NCBI GenBank assembly: GCA_009760855.2
Contig: WPIO01000054.1
Coordinates: 698,001-762,000, forward strand
Source: Cristatella mucedo
Taxonomy: Eukaryota > Bryozoa > Phylactolaemata > Cristatellidae
Reading direction: 5' to 3'
Length of the DNA: 64,000 bases
Shown here: piece after piece, positions 13,150-25,035 of the stretch
How positions within the stretch are numbered: position 1 is the stretch's first letter
How the letters are laid out: each line of letters begins with the position of its first letter
Notes under the pieces: generated by a model
Told to the model about the DNA's origin: nothing
Databases searched by the model: none
What the model saw: only the letters and a program-made list of their open reading frames with translations
Position numbers and translations under genes: made by a program

Positions 13150-13330
13150 TGAAAATTGATCTAATAATAAAAATACATTTTTACAGTGCCTACGCAGAAC
13201 TTAATAGCGTTCTTGGCCCTTTGAATATGCTGTATCCAAAGCATGATCGCATGGTTAGTGGTAGCACGCTCAATGAACAACAAGCACAACAAGGTTATAC
13301 TTAATATGCACCAGATCAACATTTAAATAA
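13150..13330 (-). mobile_element. Decayed 3' end of LINE family A
   Basis: Degraded match to the minus-strand family A 3' UTR: AATAATAAA, ACGCAGAACTTAATAGCG, then CATGATCGCATGGTTAG. The order is conserved but identity is low, so this is an old insertion. Confidence 0.55.
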
Positions 13331-13429
13331 GGTTAGTGGCATCTAGATTTGTACAACTGTGATACTGGGTAATTGCATCATCAGTGAACAGCTGCTATGC
13401 TGTTGGACCTCTTGGATCTTAGCCTTGGA

Positions 13430-13575
13430 GGTCAGATGCTCCCTTTAAATGGACCCGGGTCATGGGTTGTAGTCCTGCAGTGGGCGATCCTTAATTGTCT
13501 ACCACAAGCAGTGGTCATATCCTTCAAGGCTTTTCTGCGAGTATATAAATGAACCTTTTAAATCAGATAAGCTTC
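13430..13575 (+). mobile_element. Degraded SINE2 copy
   Basis: The block TCCTGCAGTGGGCGATCC and the later CAAGCAGTGGTCATA and TTTTAAATCAGATAAGC match the order of the SINE2 body and tail at 55.5 kb. The tRNA-like head is barely recognisable. Confidence 0.55.
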
Positions 13576-13995
13576 TATATTAACATCGTGACCTCGAAAT
13601 ACAGAATGGGTGTCGCATAGTCGGATTGAGTAAATATCACGTAATTAGCGTCCGTCATTGGTCTATGTGATACACAATCTAAGCTGTACACCACCATGGT
13701 CGCCTAGATATGCTGGCTATGCATGCAAATGATTATGGCGTTTTCCCCCCAGAAAATAGGCAAATTACCCACTTTACGGCACTGCTCTTACTATGCAGCC
13801 ATGCAGCAGCACTTAGCCACCCTCACTGCTGCCATACAAAGTATTATGAAACAGACAGCAGCATCTGACCTTCAGCTCTTGCACTGTGCCTACAGCCTCT
13901 CAAGCAGAGCTAAATGTGTCGCCACGCTGCTTAGTTTGGTCGCATCTCTGCTCGGCTGTTAGTTTGTTTGTAGTTAGTTTGTTAGTCTGTTAGTT
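13576..13995. other. Non-coding stretch
   Basis: No gene recognised. A GTTAGTTTGTT-rich run at about 13959-13999 leads into the tandem repeat that follows. Confidence 0.4.
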
Positions 13996-14094
13996 TGGTT
14001 AGATGCAGCATACTCAAGCTTGGTTAAATGCAGCATACTCAAGCTTGGTTAGATGCAGCATACTCAAGCTTGGTTAGATGCAGCATACTCAAGG
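13996..14094. repeat. 25-bp tandem repeat, four copies
   Basis: Four near-identical copies of a 25-bp unit containing GGTTAGATGCAGCATACTC. One copy has AAATG in place of AGATG. The end of the array starts an open frame of no recognised function (14053-14292). Confidence 0.9.
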
Positions 14095-14419
14095 AGAAAC
14101 AAGAATAAGACGGTTAAGGGTGACATGCACAAGGACACCATGCACATATCGACTTCTAATACAAGTGGATATATTCCGTATGGTGAATTTGCAGATAATT
14201 TGTCGGTCACCCTTTTTGCAGGTGTAGCAGTCGCTCGACTACCAGATGATTTAATAGGTGCGGCGAAGAAACTAAAAGAATCACAGCAATAGCAACGTCT
14301 TTCCTGGCGTCTGTAATAAAGTGTGCCCCATTTTAAGTACGACTAGCTTCTGAGGTAATGATCGTCTACTTAATAGCTCACAGCAATTCAGCTATTCACT
14401 TAATCCAATTGATCGAAGA

Positions 14420-15322
14420 TTCTGCACATGGATGGCAGCAAATTTCTTAAATTAAATTATGATCAAACTCACTTACTAATTGGGGGCGAACCAAGTGTGA
14501 TACAGAAATTGGAAAGGCTTACGCTCAAAATCGGCTCTGCAAGCATTCTCATATCTCTTTTTAAATCTGCACGCGATCTTGGTGTCAAGTTCCAAAGTGA
14601 CCTTTCGTTAAACGACCACATCAGCTCCACAGTCAAGTCTGCGTACTTTCAGCTAAATACCGGCATGTGCAATCAGGCGATTGCAGCTGGTGCAAAACTC
14701 ATCAGCTAGGCTTGTCTGTCGTGAGCGTCTCAGTTGCCACACCACACCACTTCTCGCCGACCTGCACCTGCTACCAGTCAAGCAACGGATTGACTTCAAG
14801 GTTTTGTCGCTCACTTTTAGGTCATTTCATTCTTTGGCTCCACTCTATGTCTCAGATCTACTCCCCCACCAGGCCAGGCATCTAACCACCCGCTATTCAG
14901 AATCAAACAGTTTACCAATATATCGTACAAACCTCAAATCCTTTTGAGACCGTGCATTTAGTTCATATACTCCCAAAGCCTGGAACTCCCTCCCGACTTG
15001 TGTCAGAACATCCCGTGACTTGACCACTTTTAAAAAGAACCTAAAAACACGCCTTTTTCGGACAGCATTTAGTGGGTCCCTGTGATTCGTCCTTAATGTG
15101 CTTATACTTGCTGACACTGTACATGCTGCCACTAACCACACTTGCATGCTGACCCTGTGCACGTCACCCCTAACCATGTTATTCATGTTGTTTATCAAGC
15201 ATTATACCACTCACCATTCGATCGCGCTTCCTTTGCAACAAATTTAAGCAACTAGAAAGAGATTGAGCTCTCTGAGAATGCTTTAGAAAGTGTATTATTA
15301 TTACCTTATTATTGTTACTGGA
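14420..15322 (+). mobile_element. LINE family A fragment with internal deletion
   Basis: Begins in the MDGSKFL region just after the RT palm and runs through the LHLLPVKQRI block and 3' UTR to an ATT-rich tail near 15300-15320. Compared with the copy at 8.3 kb, about 106 bases are missing at 14657/14658, between TTTCAGCTAAATA and CCGGCATGTG. This removes the [13 protein letters not shown] region and breaks the frame. Confidence 0.88.
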
Positions 15323-15339
15323 ACGCCTATGAGGTCTAG

Positions 15340-15484
15340 GCCGAGCTGAATTGGTCTAGTGGTTAAGGTGCTTGCCCCGACCATGACGTCTGGCTGAGGT
15401 CGTGGGCTCGAGCTCAGAGGCGAAACGTGAAGCGCCTGAATGGACATTTCGTTCTCGCGTGGTGCTATACAAATGGATAAAATT
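15340..15484 (+). mobile_element. SINE1, most complete copy
   Basis: A tRNA-derived head carries an A-box-like TGGTCTAGTGGTTAAGG (15352) and a B-box-like GTGGGCTCGAGCTC (15403). The tail is GTGAAGCGCCTGAAT, then GTTCTCGCGTGGTGCTATAC. The tail closely resembles the 3' end of LINE family A. It lies directly downstream of a family A copy. Confidence 0.8.
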
Positions 15485-15735
15485 TACTTTTTTTAGGCGC
15501 AGGTGCTGCATGAGCAGGCGCTCATATATGGCCGTTCTAATTACTTAATATTATATTAAGATAATATTATTAATATTATTATTAATATTAATAGTAATTA
15601 AAATATTAATATTAAGATAAAAATTAAGATACTATTATATATAATATAATACACTTTTTTGGGCGCTGGCATTGCATGAGCAGGCGCTCATATTTGGCTA
15701 ATTATGCTAATTATGCTAATTACTTAATTGCTAAT
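15485..15735. repeat. Two copies of a GCGCTCATAT element around an AT-rich core
   Basis: A ~40-bp unit, with GCATGAGCAGGCGCTCATAT as its core, occurs at 15509-15528 and again at 15674-15693. A TAATATTA-rich core lies between. GAGCAGGCGCTC is an interrupted palindrome. A short ATTATGCTA tandem follows the second copy. Confidence 0.7.
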
Positions 15736-16532
15736 TACGCTCATACCATAACTTTTCCTTTGATAGCTTGTAGCTGCTGATTCTTCTTTCCATAAACATG
15801 TGAGTTATGAATGGACACTTATCTTATTCACATTTTCTCGATGTCTTTCAACCTTCTAAGCTCATTTGGCTTAGCGGCTGTACTAAAGTCGCGTCACAGG
15901 TCAGTAGTTTAGAACTCCTCTCCAATGAAAGCACACACAAGAGAAAGCTTCCTCAGTCCTTAGATCTCAGGGCCAATCTGTGAGTGTGCTTGTTTGCTTG
16001 CCTGTGTTGCTACTTTGTAGCAGCTCTTTGACGATGATCTCTGACTGCCTTTTTAAATAGCTGCCACAAATAAGCTTCGAAAAAGCTAATCTCATTCGCT
16101 TTGTATGCTTAGGTGCGGATGCTTATGTTACTGTGGGTTCGTTTGTGTGTATCTGATATCACGTGAGTTTATTCCCGTATGCTTTGGATTATGTGTGGAA
16201 ACATACAGTTGTGCTTGTATGTATGTGTAGGATGTGTGCATGAGTACATGTAGGTTCGCATTCGCGTGAGTGATTGTGTATGCTGGGGTGTGCACATGGG
16301 TGCTCCTGTTGTGGCCGGGTTCATGAATGTGCATCACTTCGATTGTATGCAGTTCTTCCCATGTCCTGTGGATGTGATGAGCACGCATATACAAGAGTGC
16401 ATTCAACGATTGTGTGTGCTAGCATGCAGCTGCATGGGTATGTTTGTATGAGCTGTGAGTCTGTGCTCACACAAATTTGTGCTCCTTTATGTTTGTTAAT
16501 TGACGTGCTGTATTTCACTCTGGCTAAGACTG
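15736..16532. other. Non-coding stretch, GT-rich at 16130-16470
   Basis: No gene recognised. The GTGTATG/ATGTGTG-rich part gives open frames on both strands that are compositional only. Confidence 0.4.
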
Positions 16533-17724
16533 AAAATTAAAAATCCAATACTGCTTGCAGCTCGATCTCTAAAGAAATCAGATAGCACCACAATAATTGC
16601 TAAAAGCGCAACTTATATTTAAACCAAAAAACGAGTAAGTCTGATTACGCAAGGCTAACAGTGCAGTGACCTAATGTACTCTATAATGCGATGCCTAAAA
16701 TATCTCCATAAACTTACGTACCACTGAGAATGAATAAACTTAAATAACAGCATTTCATGCCAGCGGTAATATATGTACTACAACTAAAATCCATCTAATC
16801 CAATTGCTCGTATGAACTATTTGGCAAAATAGGATATACAGCTTACATCCGTAAGAATAGTAGATTACTATCGGATGATTCTAAAATCTTAGACGAATCA
16901 CAGACTTGCACGTATAGCTCTTGGGAGAAAGGCCTAGCTCCAAAAGGAGGAACACGAGTTAAATTAAACGTTCAGAATCCATTCAACTGTTTTATTGCCC
17001 TACCTTCATTCTAATTGCTGGAAAACCAGTTTCAACCTTCCCTCACGAATACTCAAGTATTAAATTTAAAAAAATGACCTTAGCACCTCTACCACCATGT
17101 ATTGTCTTGAACCAAATGCAAATTTATCAAGCTACAATTTCAACCAAAGGGATGACAGAAAAGCCACAGTAGATATTTTTTCGTCGAGCCCTAGGAAGAT
17201 TTACTCTCTACTAAGTCTGTAAAGCTCGCTGCAGGAGAATCAGTCCTCGAGGTTAGTTTCATTCATGACAGCGTGCGTGCCGAAGCACGAACATATCATG
17301 CTTCGGCCAGTATGCTCAAGCAAATACGAAGTAATTTGTAGCTACCGTTAATTGAGACCTATGGCTAGTAATAGGCGCTGAATCGTATACAGGCACGCTG
17401 ATTATGCATGCCGGCATAAAAAAGACAATTCATTTGAGGCGAAGAAAACCTGACCTGATGACGATATTCTCATATGCGTCTTGAGCTCAGACTAAAAGGA
17501 AGCAAGTTAATTTAAGGTAACAATTGTCGCCAGAAGCTATTTTCAGACTTTAGGTGATGACGAGCTGAAAGCTGGAACACACGAAAAATTTAATTTAGTT
17601 CGAGGGTGCGTTGAGATGACCAAAAGCCGCCGTGCCGGCTGTATGCTAGCATACTAGAGGGTAATGAAAATAAATGTGAGTGAAGTGACCTGTTAGCCCG
17701 ACTGAGGATCTTGAAATCGCTTGT

Positions 17725-17900
17725 ATGCTCGATAGCCGTGGAGGTAAGGTACTTGCTCTCCACGACAGAGGTCATGGGATTGAATCCTACAGTAGTATGA
17801 TCCATTTATAGCCAACTGACAGGGGTGGTGATAGCCGGTAAAGCTCGTCTGCCACAGTACAAGCGAGGCTGTTAAGTCGGATGAGATTCGTTTTAATGAA
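17725..17900 (+). mobile_element. SINE2 copy inside duplication copy 1
   Basis: GGAGGTAAGGTACTTGCTC and GTCATGGGATTGAATCCTA (B-box-like) form the tRNA-derived head. AGGGGTGGTGATAGCCG and GAGGCTGTTAAGTCGG match the SINE2 body at 55.5 kb. Confidence 0.75.
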
Positions 17901-18334
17901 AGGCGTATGTAGACTGGCAGGCACCACTCGACTTCCGGGAATAGCACCGCCATGTTTAATCTGATGACCTCTCTCACTGGATCACTGGTATGATGCTAGG
18001 TTCTATGCTAGGTTCGGGCAAGTGCCAGTGTCCATTGATTCAAAGGCACTATTTGTGGTGTCCAAAGGCACCTTGAAAAGACGGCTTCTCGTGGTTTTTC
18101 ATACGTATGTATCGGCATACGAAAAGGTACGGCGAAGCCTTAGTGGTTCTAGCATTCCCCACCGGCTATGCCACACCTTTGAATATGAATCCCATTCCGT
18201 CTATACCCTGCTGTGAAGATCTTTAAGACTGTTACTGCGTTTAAGTTAAAGAATGTGCACTGTCGTTTGCGAGCGTCTCTGGGGTGCGGATCAATCCTGA
18301 CACTGACATTGTCACCATGGACATCAGCAGCAGG

Positions 18335-18620
18335 TCAGAGCAGGAGCCAAGAAGGAGCCGGATGTATCGTCCATAGACGGATTCGCCTCTCGGTTGAGTC
18401 GTGTTTGCGTTTGGGTGGTCTTGCACGTTCTAGTAGACCGATCGTATGCCCGCCACCGGTTCCGTCGAATTCGAAATGCCCAGCAGATACTGCATATAGC
18501 AATAGCAGCGAGAAGGAGAAGAAGGGAAGGAAGAGTATTAAGAAAATGACAGCAAGGGCGACATTCATAATCAAGTCCAGACTGCTGACAAACTGGGGAA
18601 ATTCTGGATCAATATTTGGT
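18335..18620 (-). CDS. Putative exon with a transmembrane segment
   Basis: On the minus strand an open frame reads through QFVSSLDLIMNVALAV and a long hydrophobic run (IFLILFLPFFSFSLLLL) into a polar, basic segment with RARPPKRKHDSTERR. That order suits a single-pass membrane protein with a basic cytoplasmic flank. CAG precedes the TTTGTCAGC codons and could be a splice acceptor. The homologous region in the second duplicate keeps the QLVSNLELSLNV part but acquires a stop and a GCAGCA expansion. No family is recognised. The exon could instead be non-coding sequence that is hydrophobic by chance. Confidence 0.3.
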
Positions 18621-18915
18621 GCGCAAGGAGTCGGAAGAGATTGTGCTGTGAGAAGGTAACATGTCACCTGAATGAAAAAACATTTAAAATATTGTTTAAG
18701 ACTTCTTAAAACTTATTTTAAAATGCCGGCGATTACCCCAGGAATAAAAAACGAAACACTACCGCTAACATTCCGCCGCTTTACCGCGAGGTGTCCTTAC
18801 CTTCGATGTGTATTAACCTTTGACCTGGGCTGACCCGCCTACGCTTACTCTGTTCGCTCTGCGTGCGAGCCTTCTTCGGCCAGCGCTCGCATTCTCAGCT
18901 TCCTTGGTTCGCGCC

Positions 18916-19309
18916 AAAGTTCTCAAAGTTCGCGTCAAAGGAATCCTGGCTGTAAAAGTAACAGCCAGACGCTTAAGACTGAACCGAGAGAAGCCTCGCT
19001 ACTATCAATAGAAGCCGGCTCCTTTTTAGCAGGCGACAGCATCTTTCGGCACGCCTGCTGTCGTGCTCGTGACGTCAGCGAAAGCGGCCGAGGCTCGCCA
19101 AATTTTAAGGTGGGCAGTTCTCATCGGAGGTCTGAGTACTGTGCGGACCCTCCGGCGGGTTTCTTACCGTTCTGTGTAGCGATCGTAAAATAAATTGTCT
19201 TATTTATAAACTAAAATAAGTTATAATAACTAATATAATATCATGTTATTTATATTATGATAAACTAAAATAAACTAATATCTTACAGACGCAGCGGAAT
19301 ACTGCAGCT
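18916..19309. other. Non-coding stretch
   Basis: Nothing recognisable except an AT-rich part at 19195-19280. Confidence 0.4.
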
Positions 19310-19790
19310 CTTAATAATTATAATAGTAGTAATGCTACACTTGATAAAGCGCACTCAGAGAACTTGATCTCTTTTCTACGCGCTTTACATTTGCTGCAAA
19401 GGAAACACGATCGAATGGTTAATGCTATCATCTTTGATAAACAACCTGAATAAAATGCTTAGGTGGTGACGTGCACAGAGTCAGCAAGCAAATGTGGTTA
19501 GTGGGAGCATGCAACAGTGTCAACACGCAAAAGCACATGCAGGACGAATCGCAGGGACCCACTAAATGCTGTCATAAATAAGAGCATTTTAATTTTGTTT
19601 TAATGTGGTTAAGTCAGGGGATGTCGTGACGGAAGTCGGGAGTGGTTTACAGGCTTTGGAAGCATAACGAACTAAATGCACGGTCTCCAAAGGATTTGAA
19701 GTTAGCACGAAGTATATGTAAACAGTTAGATTACGAAAAGCGGATTGTACAATGCTTGGCCTGGTGGGACAGTAGATATAACTGTTTATA
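19310..19790 (-). mobile_element. LINE family A, 3' UTR and C-terminal end
   Basis: Starts with an AATAATTATAATAG-like tail, then the reverse complement of the family A 3' UTR (GATAAAGCGCACTCAGAGAA, CGCTTTACATTTGCTGCAAA, CAGGGACCCACTAAATGCTG). It ends in the region encoding PHQA (GGCCTGGTGGGACAG). No intact frame. Confidence 0.88.
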
Positions 19791-20294
19791 ACTGCTACCT
19801 ACCTGCCATTTCAAGAATAAGCATCACAAATTAGTGGTTTAAAGTCCACTTATGAGCAATTTTGTTTTGTGTTTACAGCCACACTTCATGACATTGACCT
19901 TTCCCATTCTTGTGCAATTAGCCTCCCAATGGCTGACCATTGAAAGCGGAGCACTTTTAAACTTTGATTCCCTTTCCATCGCCCAAAATTATGCTGTGCG
20001 GGCAGAGCTTGTGCGGAGCTGCCAAACTATCAAGAAGACAAGCAAGGACACTGTACCTACTTCTGCAGTCTTACAGAAATCTCGCAAGTAACAATACTGA
20101 ATCTGTTATTTAATTAATAATTGTTATTTAATTTAACGCTGAATCTGTTATTTAATTAGCTCTAAAATTTTACTAGAACTTAGTTGCTTGGTTTTAAGTT
20201 CAATCTTGGAAGTTTAGCTGGTCTGCCACGAATAATTCTATCGTCTTTAATAAGAGCAGCAGTAGGGTGACTGTGCGAAAGTTGCTAAAGTTCT
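19791..20294. other. Non-coding stretch
   Basis: A short plus-strand open frame at 19852-20091 has no recognised domain. Short repeats of CTGTTATTTAATTA occur near 20100-20160. Confidence 0.4.
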
Positions 20295-20960
20295 CAAGTG
20301 ATCATGTCATGTATCTCCGTCTGTAACTCCACAATGTCATACAGACCAGGTGGGTGTTACGCAGGAGACTTGTGTATAGCCCACTCACAGCATAAGCGGC
20401 TTTTGGTACGCATTCGGTAGCCAACAGACTTCGTCTCACGCAACAAAGAGATATTGGGAAGCATAGCAGAGTCAGGAGAGCAGTTGAGGTAGTGAGTATC
20501 ATGGAAGTAGCAGCTAAGGACCGCTGGAAAGGATGAGCCATAGTCGGCAGCTGGAAAGTAGTTGTCGTTGCGTAAGAATTGTGGAAGCGAGTTCCACAGT
20601 CTAGGACCTGCAGAGTTAAAGCTTCTGTCGCCAACGGTCTATAAGCAGAGGAATGGGACAGCTAATGTATTGTCCACACAGGACCTGAGGGCGCGAACAG
20701 GCTGAAACTGATGCAGCAGTTCAGCTAGGTACGAAGGATCCAAGCCGTGGCGGGCCTTGTGGGTCAGCGTAAGAACTTTGCTCTGTATCCGTTGCTCAAC
20801 CGGCATCCATCCTAGCTCTTTTAGCAAAGGAGACACGTGCTCAAACCGCTGGGACTTGAAGACTAGCATTGCAGCCATATTCATAGTGTGCTGCAGTGGC
20901 CTAATAGCTTTCTTTGGCAGCCCAGCCAATAGAGAATTGCAATAATCAAGCCAAGACAGA
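20295..20960 (-). mobile_element. LINE family B, C-terminal end and 3' UTR
   Basis: A second LINE family, distinct from A. On the minus strand it encodes a post-RT region with AGLPKKAIRPLQ, LKELGWMPVEQRI, THKARHGLDPSYLAELL and an RLWNSLP-like segment. The 3' UTR contains the reverse complement of AACACCCACCTGG and ACAGACGGAGATACAT. It matches 34.8-35.28 kb. The frame is broken near 20640. Confidence 0.85.
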
Positions 20961-20994
20961 ACTAAGAAGCTAGTTCAATTTTTGATACTAATTA

Positions 20995-21115
20995 TTATGA
21001 CAGGGTAAGGTGCTCGTTTCCAATGAGAGTGGTTTGTTGCTCCTAGCCCCTTACTTATGAAAGTGCCTGAATAGAGATTGAGTTCTCGTAGTGCCTCTTT
21101 GAAATGAATTATGTG
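20995..21115 (+). mobile_element. Degraded SINE1 copy
   Basis: GGGTAAGGTGCTCG at the head and AAGTGCCTGAATAGAGATTG, GTTCTCGTAGTGC, AATGAATTATG at the tail match the order of SINE1. The B-box is lost. Confidence 0.6.
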
Positions 21116-21917
21116 TTAATATTTTTTGGTCTAATGTTGCTTACTCAACGAGTGGCCTAACAACTGAATTCTTTTTCGAAGCATGCAGGGACAAAATATA
21201 AAGCTAAGGACTTATTTATTTATTATGTTAGTCATGCATGCCAGCAGTAGATCTGTACGTTGCGCAAGTGGTACAGTGGGAATATGGTCTAGAGGGCTAC
21301 GTAGTTTTTGACAACTTTTTATAAGGTTATTGTTAAGAAATAGCTGTGAGAGCACGTGACATGGGCATTGTCGGCAGGCATCATTACTACTGAGGTAGGG
21401 AGTGGGCTATAGCTACTCTCACTTTATTTTCACCTGAGAATAGCTACAATGAGAATATTTCTTAATATGTATTCTTATACATTATTCTATATAATATACT
21501 ATTGCATTTATTATAATAATAAATGATATATAATATATCTATATATAATTTATTGTTTTATCATTATAGAACATCTCTTATTCAAGCTATTCTCACATGA
21601 ATATAGCTAATCTCATGTGTGCCTTCAAGCTTCGACAATTGGTTCGACCTGCCGGCCTTCTGCCCTCGTAATTTCTGTTTTAAGACCCTGTCTCTGAATA
21701 GGTGCACAGTTTCAGCCCGGCTTGCTGCAGGTCGCTGTCATTGCTACGCTACTGGACCATAGTTGATAGCAGCAGCCGATGGCGGCTTTTATGCTTATCA
21801 CCCGTGCAGGAGGCCAGCGAGCAGTATCCGACTCTGGGTGGCCACGAACCTGACGGCACTGACAGCAGCGCTGACAGAAGTTGCTGCAAAGCGAGCACGA
21901 AGAGTGGCTCGCTCTCC
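21116..21917. other. Non-coding stretch
   Basis: An AT-rich core (21450-21560) lies between two similar TATTCTCA-containing parts. The GC-richer part at 21640-21900 has overlapping open frames on both strands, none recognised. Confidence 0.4.
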
Positions 21918-24393
21918 AAGTCCAATACTGCTTACAGCTCGATCTCTATAGAAATAGGAACGCGATAATTGCTGCTAAAAAGGAAGCAAGTATTTTGACC
22001 AAAGAACCAGTAAATCAGATTTCGCAAGGCTTGCACTGCAGCGAACTTCTAGTGGACGCTAGACTTCGCTGACTAAAAAATCTCAATAACCTTAGGCACC
22101 ACGGAGAATGAGTAAATTTAAAGTAACAGCATTTCATGCCCACGGTAATATACGTAATAACTGAGATCCATCAAAATCCAACCGTTCTAACGTACTATTC
22201 GGCTAAGGAGAATATATATCGCTAAGATTTGTGGATGACTATTGACTGACTATACAATCTCAGAAGAATCGCAGGCTTACACTGGTAGCTCTTGGGAGAA
22301 TGGCCTAACTCCAAAAAGAGGAAGACGAATTTAATTGCATTTTCAGAATCTATTCAACTGCCTTGTAACCCATACATACCGTTCAACTGGTGGCAACCCA
22401 GTTTCAACCTTCACTCTCGAATGCGAAAGTATTTAAATTTTAAAACAATAACCCTTAGCATCTCTATCGCCATGCACAGCCTTGTGCAAAATGCAGATTG
22501 ATCAAGCTAAAACTTCAACCAATAGAACGACGGCAAAGCCACGATGGCTCAGTTTTGATCGTGCCCTAGGAAGATTTAATCTCTACTGAGTCACCATAAA
22601 GCTCGCTGCAGGAGAATCAGTCCTCAGGGTTAGTTTCATTCACTACAGTAAGCATGCCCAAGCACACGGGTATCATGCTTAGGTCAGTATGCTCAAGCAC
22701 GTACGAAGTCGCTCGTGGCTATCGTGGAACTAAGACCTGTGGCTAGTAACCTGAGACAAGAAATGATGCAAGATTATTTGAGGTAATGATCATGGCAAGA
22801 AGCAATTTTCAGATTTTAGGTGCCAACGAGCTGAAAGCTGGAACAGTAGACAATTTAATTTTAGTTCGAGGGGGCGTTGAGATAAGCAAAAGCCGGTTTC
22901 GTGGGAGTAGACTAGATGACCAATGAAGTATAATAAATGTTAGTGAGTGAAGTGACCATCTATCCCGACTGAGAATCTTGGAATAGGCTTTGTGCTTTAT
23001 TGCTGAGGAGGTAAGATACTTGCTCTCCACAACCCCGAGGTCGTGGGATTGAATCCTTCAGTTGTGCATCCATTTATAGCCAACTGCGAGAGGTGGTGAT
23101 AGCCTGTTAGGCTCTTCTGTAGCAATACAAATAGGGCTGTTAAATCAGCTGAGATTTTCGTAAATTGAAGACCTTTGTAGACTGACAGGCAACACTCGGC
23201 TTCCGGAATTAGCACCACCATATTAATCAAATGACCTCACTCACTGGCATGCTGGGATAAAGTTACAAATTTCACTTCGCGCCATTGCTGATGTCCATTG
23301 CTTCAGAGGCATTATTTGTGGTAACCAAAGCAGTGTGGAAGATGGCTTCTCTTGGTTTTTCATTCTTATGTATGAAAAGTGCTAATAAGTACAGTGAAGC
23401 CTTTTTGGTTGTAGCATCCCCCCACTGGCTATGCCACCACACCTTTGAATATGAATCCCATTCCGTCGACTCTCTGCTGCGGAGATCTCTAAGACGACTT
23501 GTGCGTTAAAGTTTAAGAATGTGCATTGTCGTTTGCGAGCGTCTCAGCTCGCACGGATCTAACCTGACGCTGATGTTGTCACCTTGGACATCCGGAGCAG
23601 ATCAGAGCGGGCCGCCAAGACGGAGCCGGGTGTGGCGTCTGTTGACGGATTCGCCACTCGTCATTGAAGCGTTCCGGTGAACCGCGCTTTGAGCGCTCAG
23701 GTTGAGTCGTGCTAGCGCTCGGATATTATACTCACACGTTCGCGTATACCAAGCTAATGGCGGCTACTGGTTCAATTGAATATGAAAAACCCAGCAGAAG
23801 CTGCAGCAGCAGCAGCAGCAAGAGGAGGGGAAAGGAAAGGATCGGGGAGCAAGGAAAGGAAGAGGAGGAAGGAAATGACGACATCGGTGACATTCAGACT
23901 TAATTCTAGATTGCTGACAAGCTGGGTACGTTATGGATCAATACTTGGGGGGGGGGCGAGGAGTCGGAAGAGATTGTCGTTATAGTAGGCAACATCTCGC
24001 TTGAATTAAAAAAAATCATTTGAAATATAATAAATAATTATTATTAATAAAATAAGTAATATTATTACGTATTATTATTATTATTTAATTATAATAATAT
24101 TGTTATTTATTATTATATTATTAATATAATAATTATTATTAACAAATAATTTGAATAGTTTTTAAGACTTTTTATAAACTAATTTTAAAATGCCGGCTAT
24201 TACACCGCTAATAAAAAATGAGAAACTACCTCTAACATTAAGCGGCTTTATCGTGGGTTGTCCTTACCTTCGACTTGTATTGAAATTTGACCTGTGTTGA
24301 CCTTTGGCCCACGATTACTCTGCTGGCTCGGCCAATAAGCCCTCCTCAGCCTGCCCTAGATTCTCGCAGCTTCCTTCGTTCGCGCTTGGCAGG
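21918..24393 (+). repeat. Copy 2 of the 2.4-kb direct duplication
   Basis: Counterpart of 16533-18915. It carries the same SINE2 at the same relative place, plus about 140 bases of additional AT-rich TTATTA sequence (24025-24160) and a GCAGCAGCA expansion (23800-23822). The membrane-segment frame seen in copy 1 is interrupted here. Confidence 0.85.
22985..23165 (+). mobile_element. SINE2 copy inside duplication copy 2
   Basis: GGAGGTAAGATACTTGCTC, GAGGTCGTGGGATTGAATCC, GAGAGGTGGTGATAGCC and GCTGTTAAATCAGCTGAG match SINE2 in order. It is the ortholog of the copy at 17.7 kb, so it was present before duplication. Confidence 0.78.
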
Positions 24394-24888
24394 CATTCTT
24401 ACCGATCCGTCTGTGCATCGGTAAGATGTATGCAACATCCGCCTCTTTCCTCTCTAAAGTGAACTGCCAAGGGGTAAAACGCTGACCCGTATCCAACTCT
24501 CTCAAAACGTCTGCGTCAGGTAAAGCGGGCGCGAGCGTCGACGTCGGATACAGTCGCTGGCTCGAAGGCTTCTTATTAAATAGCGCCCTAATAGAATAAA
24601 TAGTCTTCCTTTTTAGTTATTTCCGGTTGTGTTTGTGCTTATTGCCTATGGAAAATGCGATGGCACAAGAAAAAACAACTTCATACTGTGTGACAAGTCT
24701 GCACAAGTCGGAGTGACACCCTTCAACGGGCTTTAACTTTACTTCTGCTTCTTTCTCAACGTTCTGAGCATTTAATCCCTCACCTTTAATACCTCACCCT
24801 CATTTAATCTCTCAACATTGAGCAGAGTGAGCCAGGCACGCGGACATGTCTTTTGTGCAGTCTCTGTGCAGGTGCCAAGCCTGGCGTA
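24394..24888. other. Non-coding stretch before the TC satellite
   Basis: No gene recognised. CTCACCTTTAAT/CTCACCCTCATTTAAT/CTCTCAAC near 24778-24815 is a short imperfect repeat. Confidence 0.4.
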
Positions 24889-24900
24889 ATGATCTCTCTT

Positions 24901-24934
<34 letters not shown>

Positions 24935-24998
24935 GCTCTCGTTCTCTCTCTCTCTCTCTCGTTCTCTCTGTCTATGTCTCCGTAAATGTCTGTCTCTT

Positions 24999-25035
<37 letters not shown>

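Larger units (their letters stand above)
16533..18915 (+). repeat. Copy 1 of a 2.4-kb direct duplication
   Basis: Aligns by eye in the same order with 21918-24393. Shared anchors are CCAATACTGCTT (16541/21920), AACAGCATTTCATGCC, GCAGGAGAATCAGTCCTC, the SINE2 insertion, TGTCCATTG.TTCA and AAAATGCCGGC.ATTAC. Divergence is substantial, with many substitutions and small indels, so this is an old duplication, in direct orientation. Confidence 0.85.
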
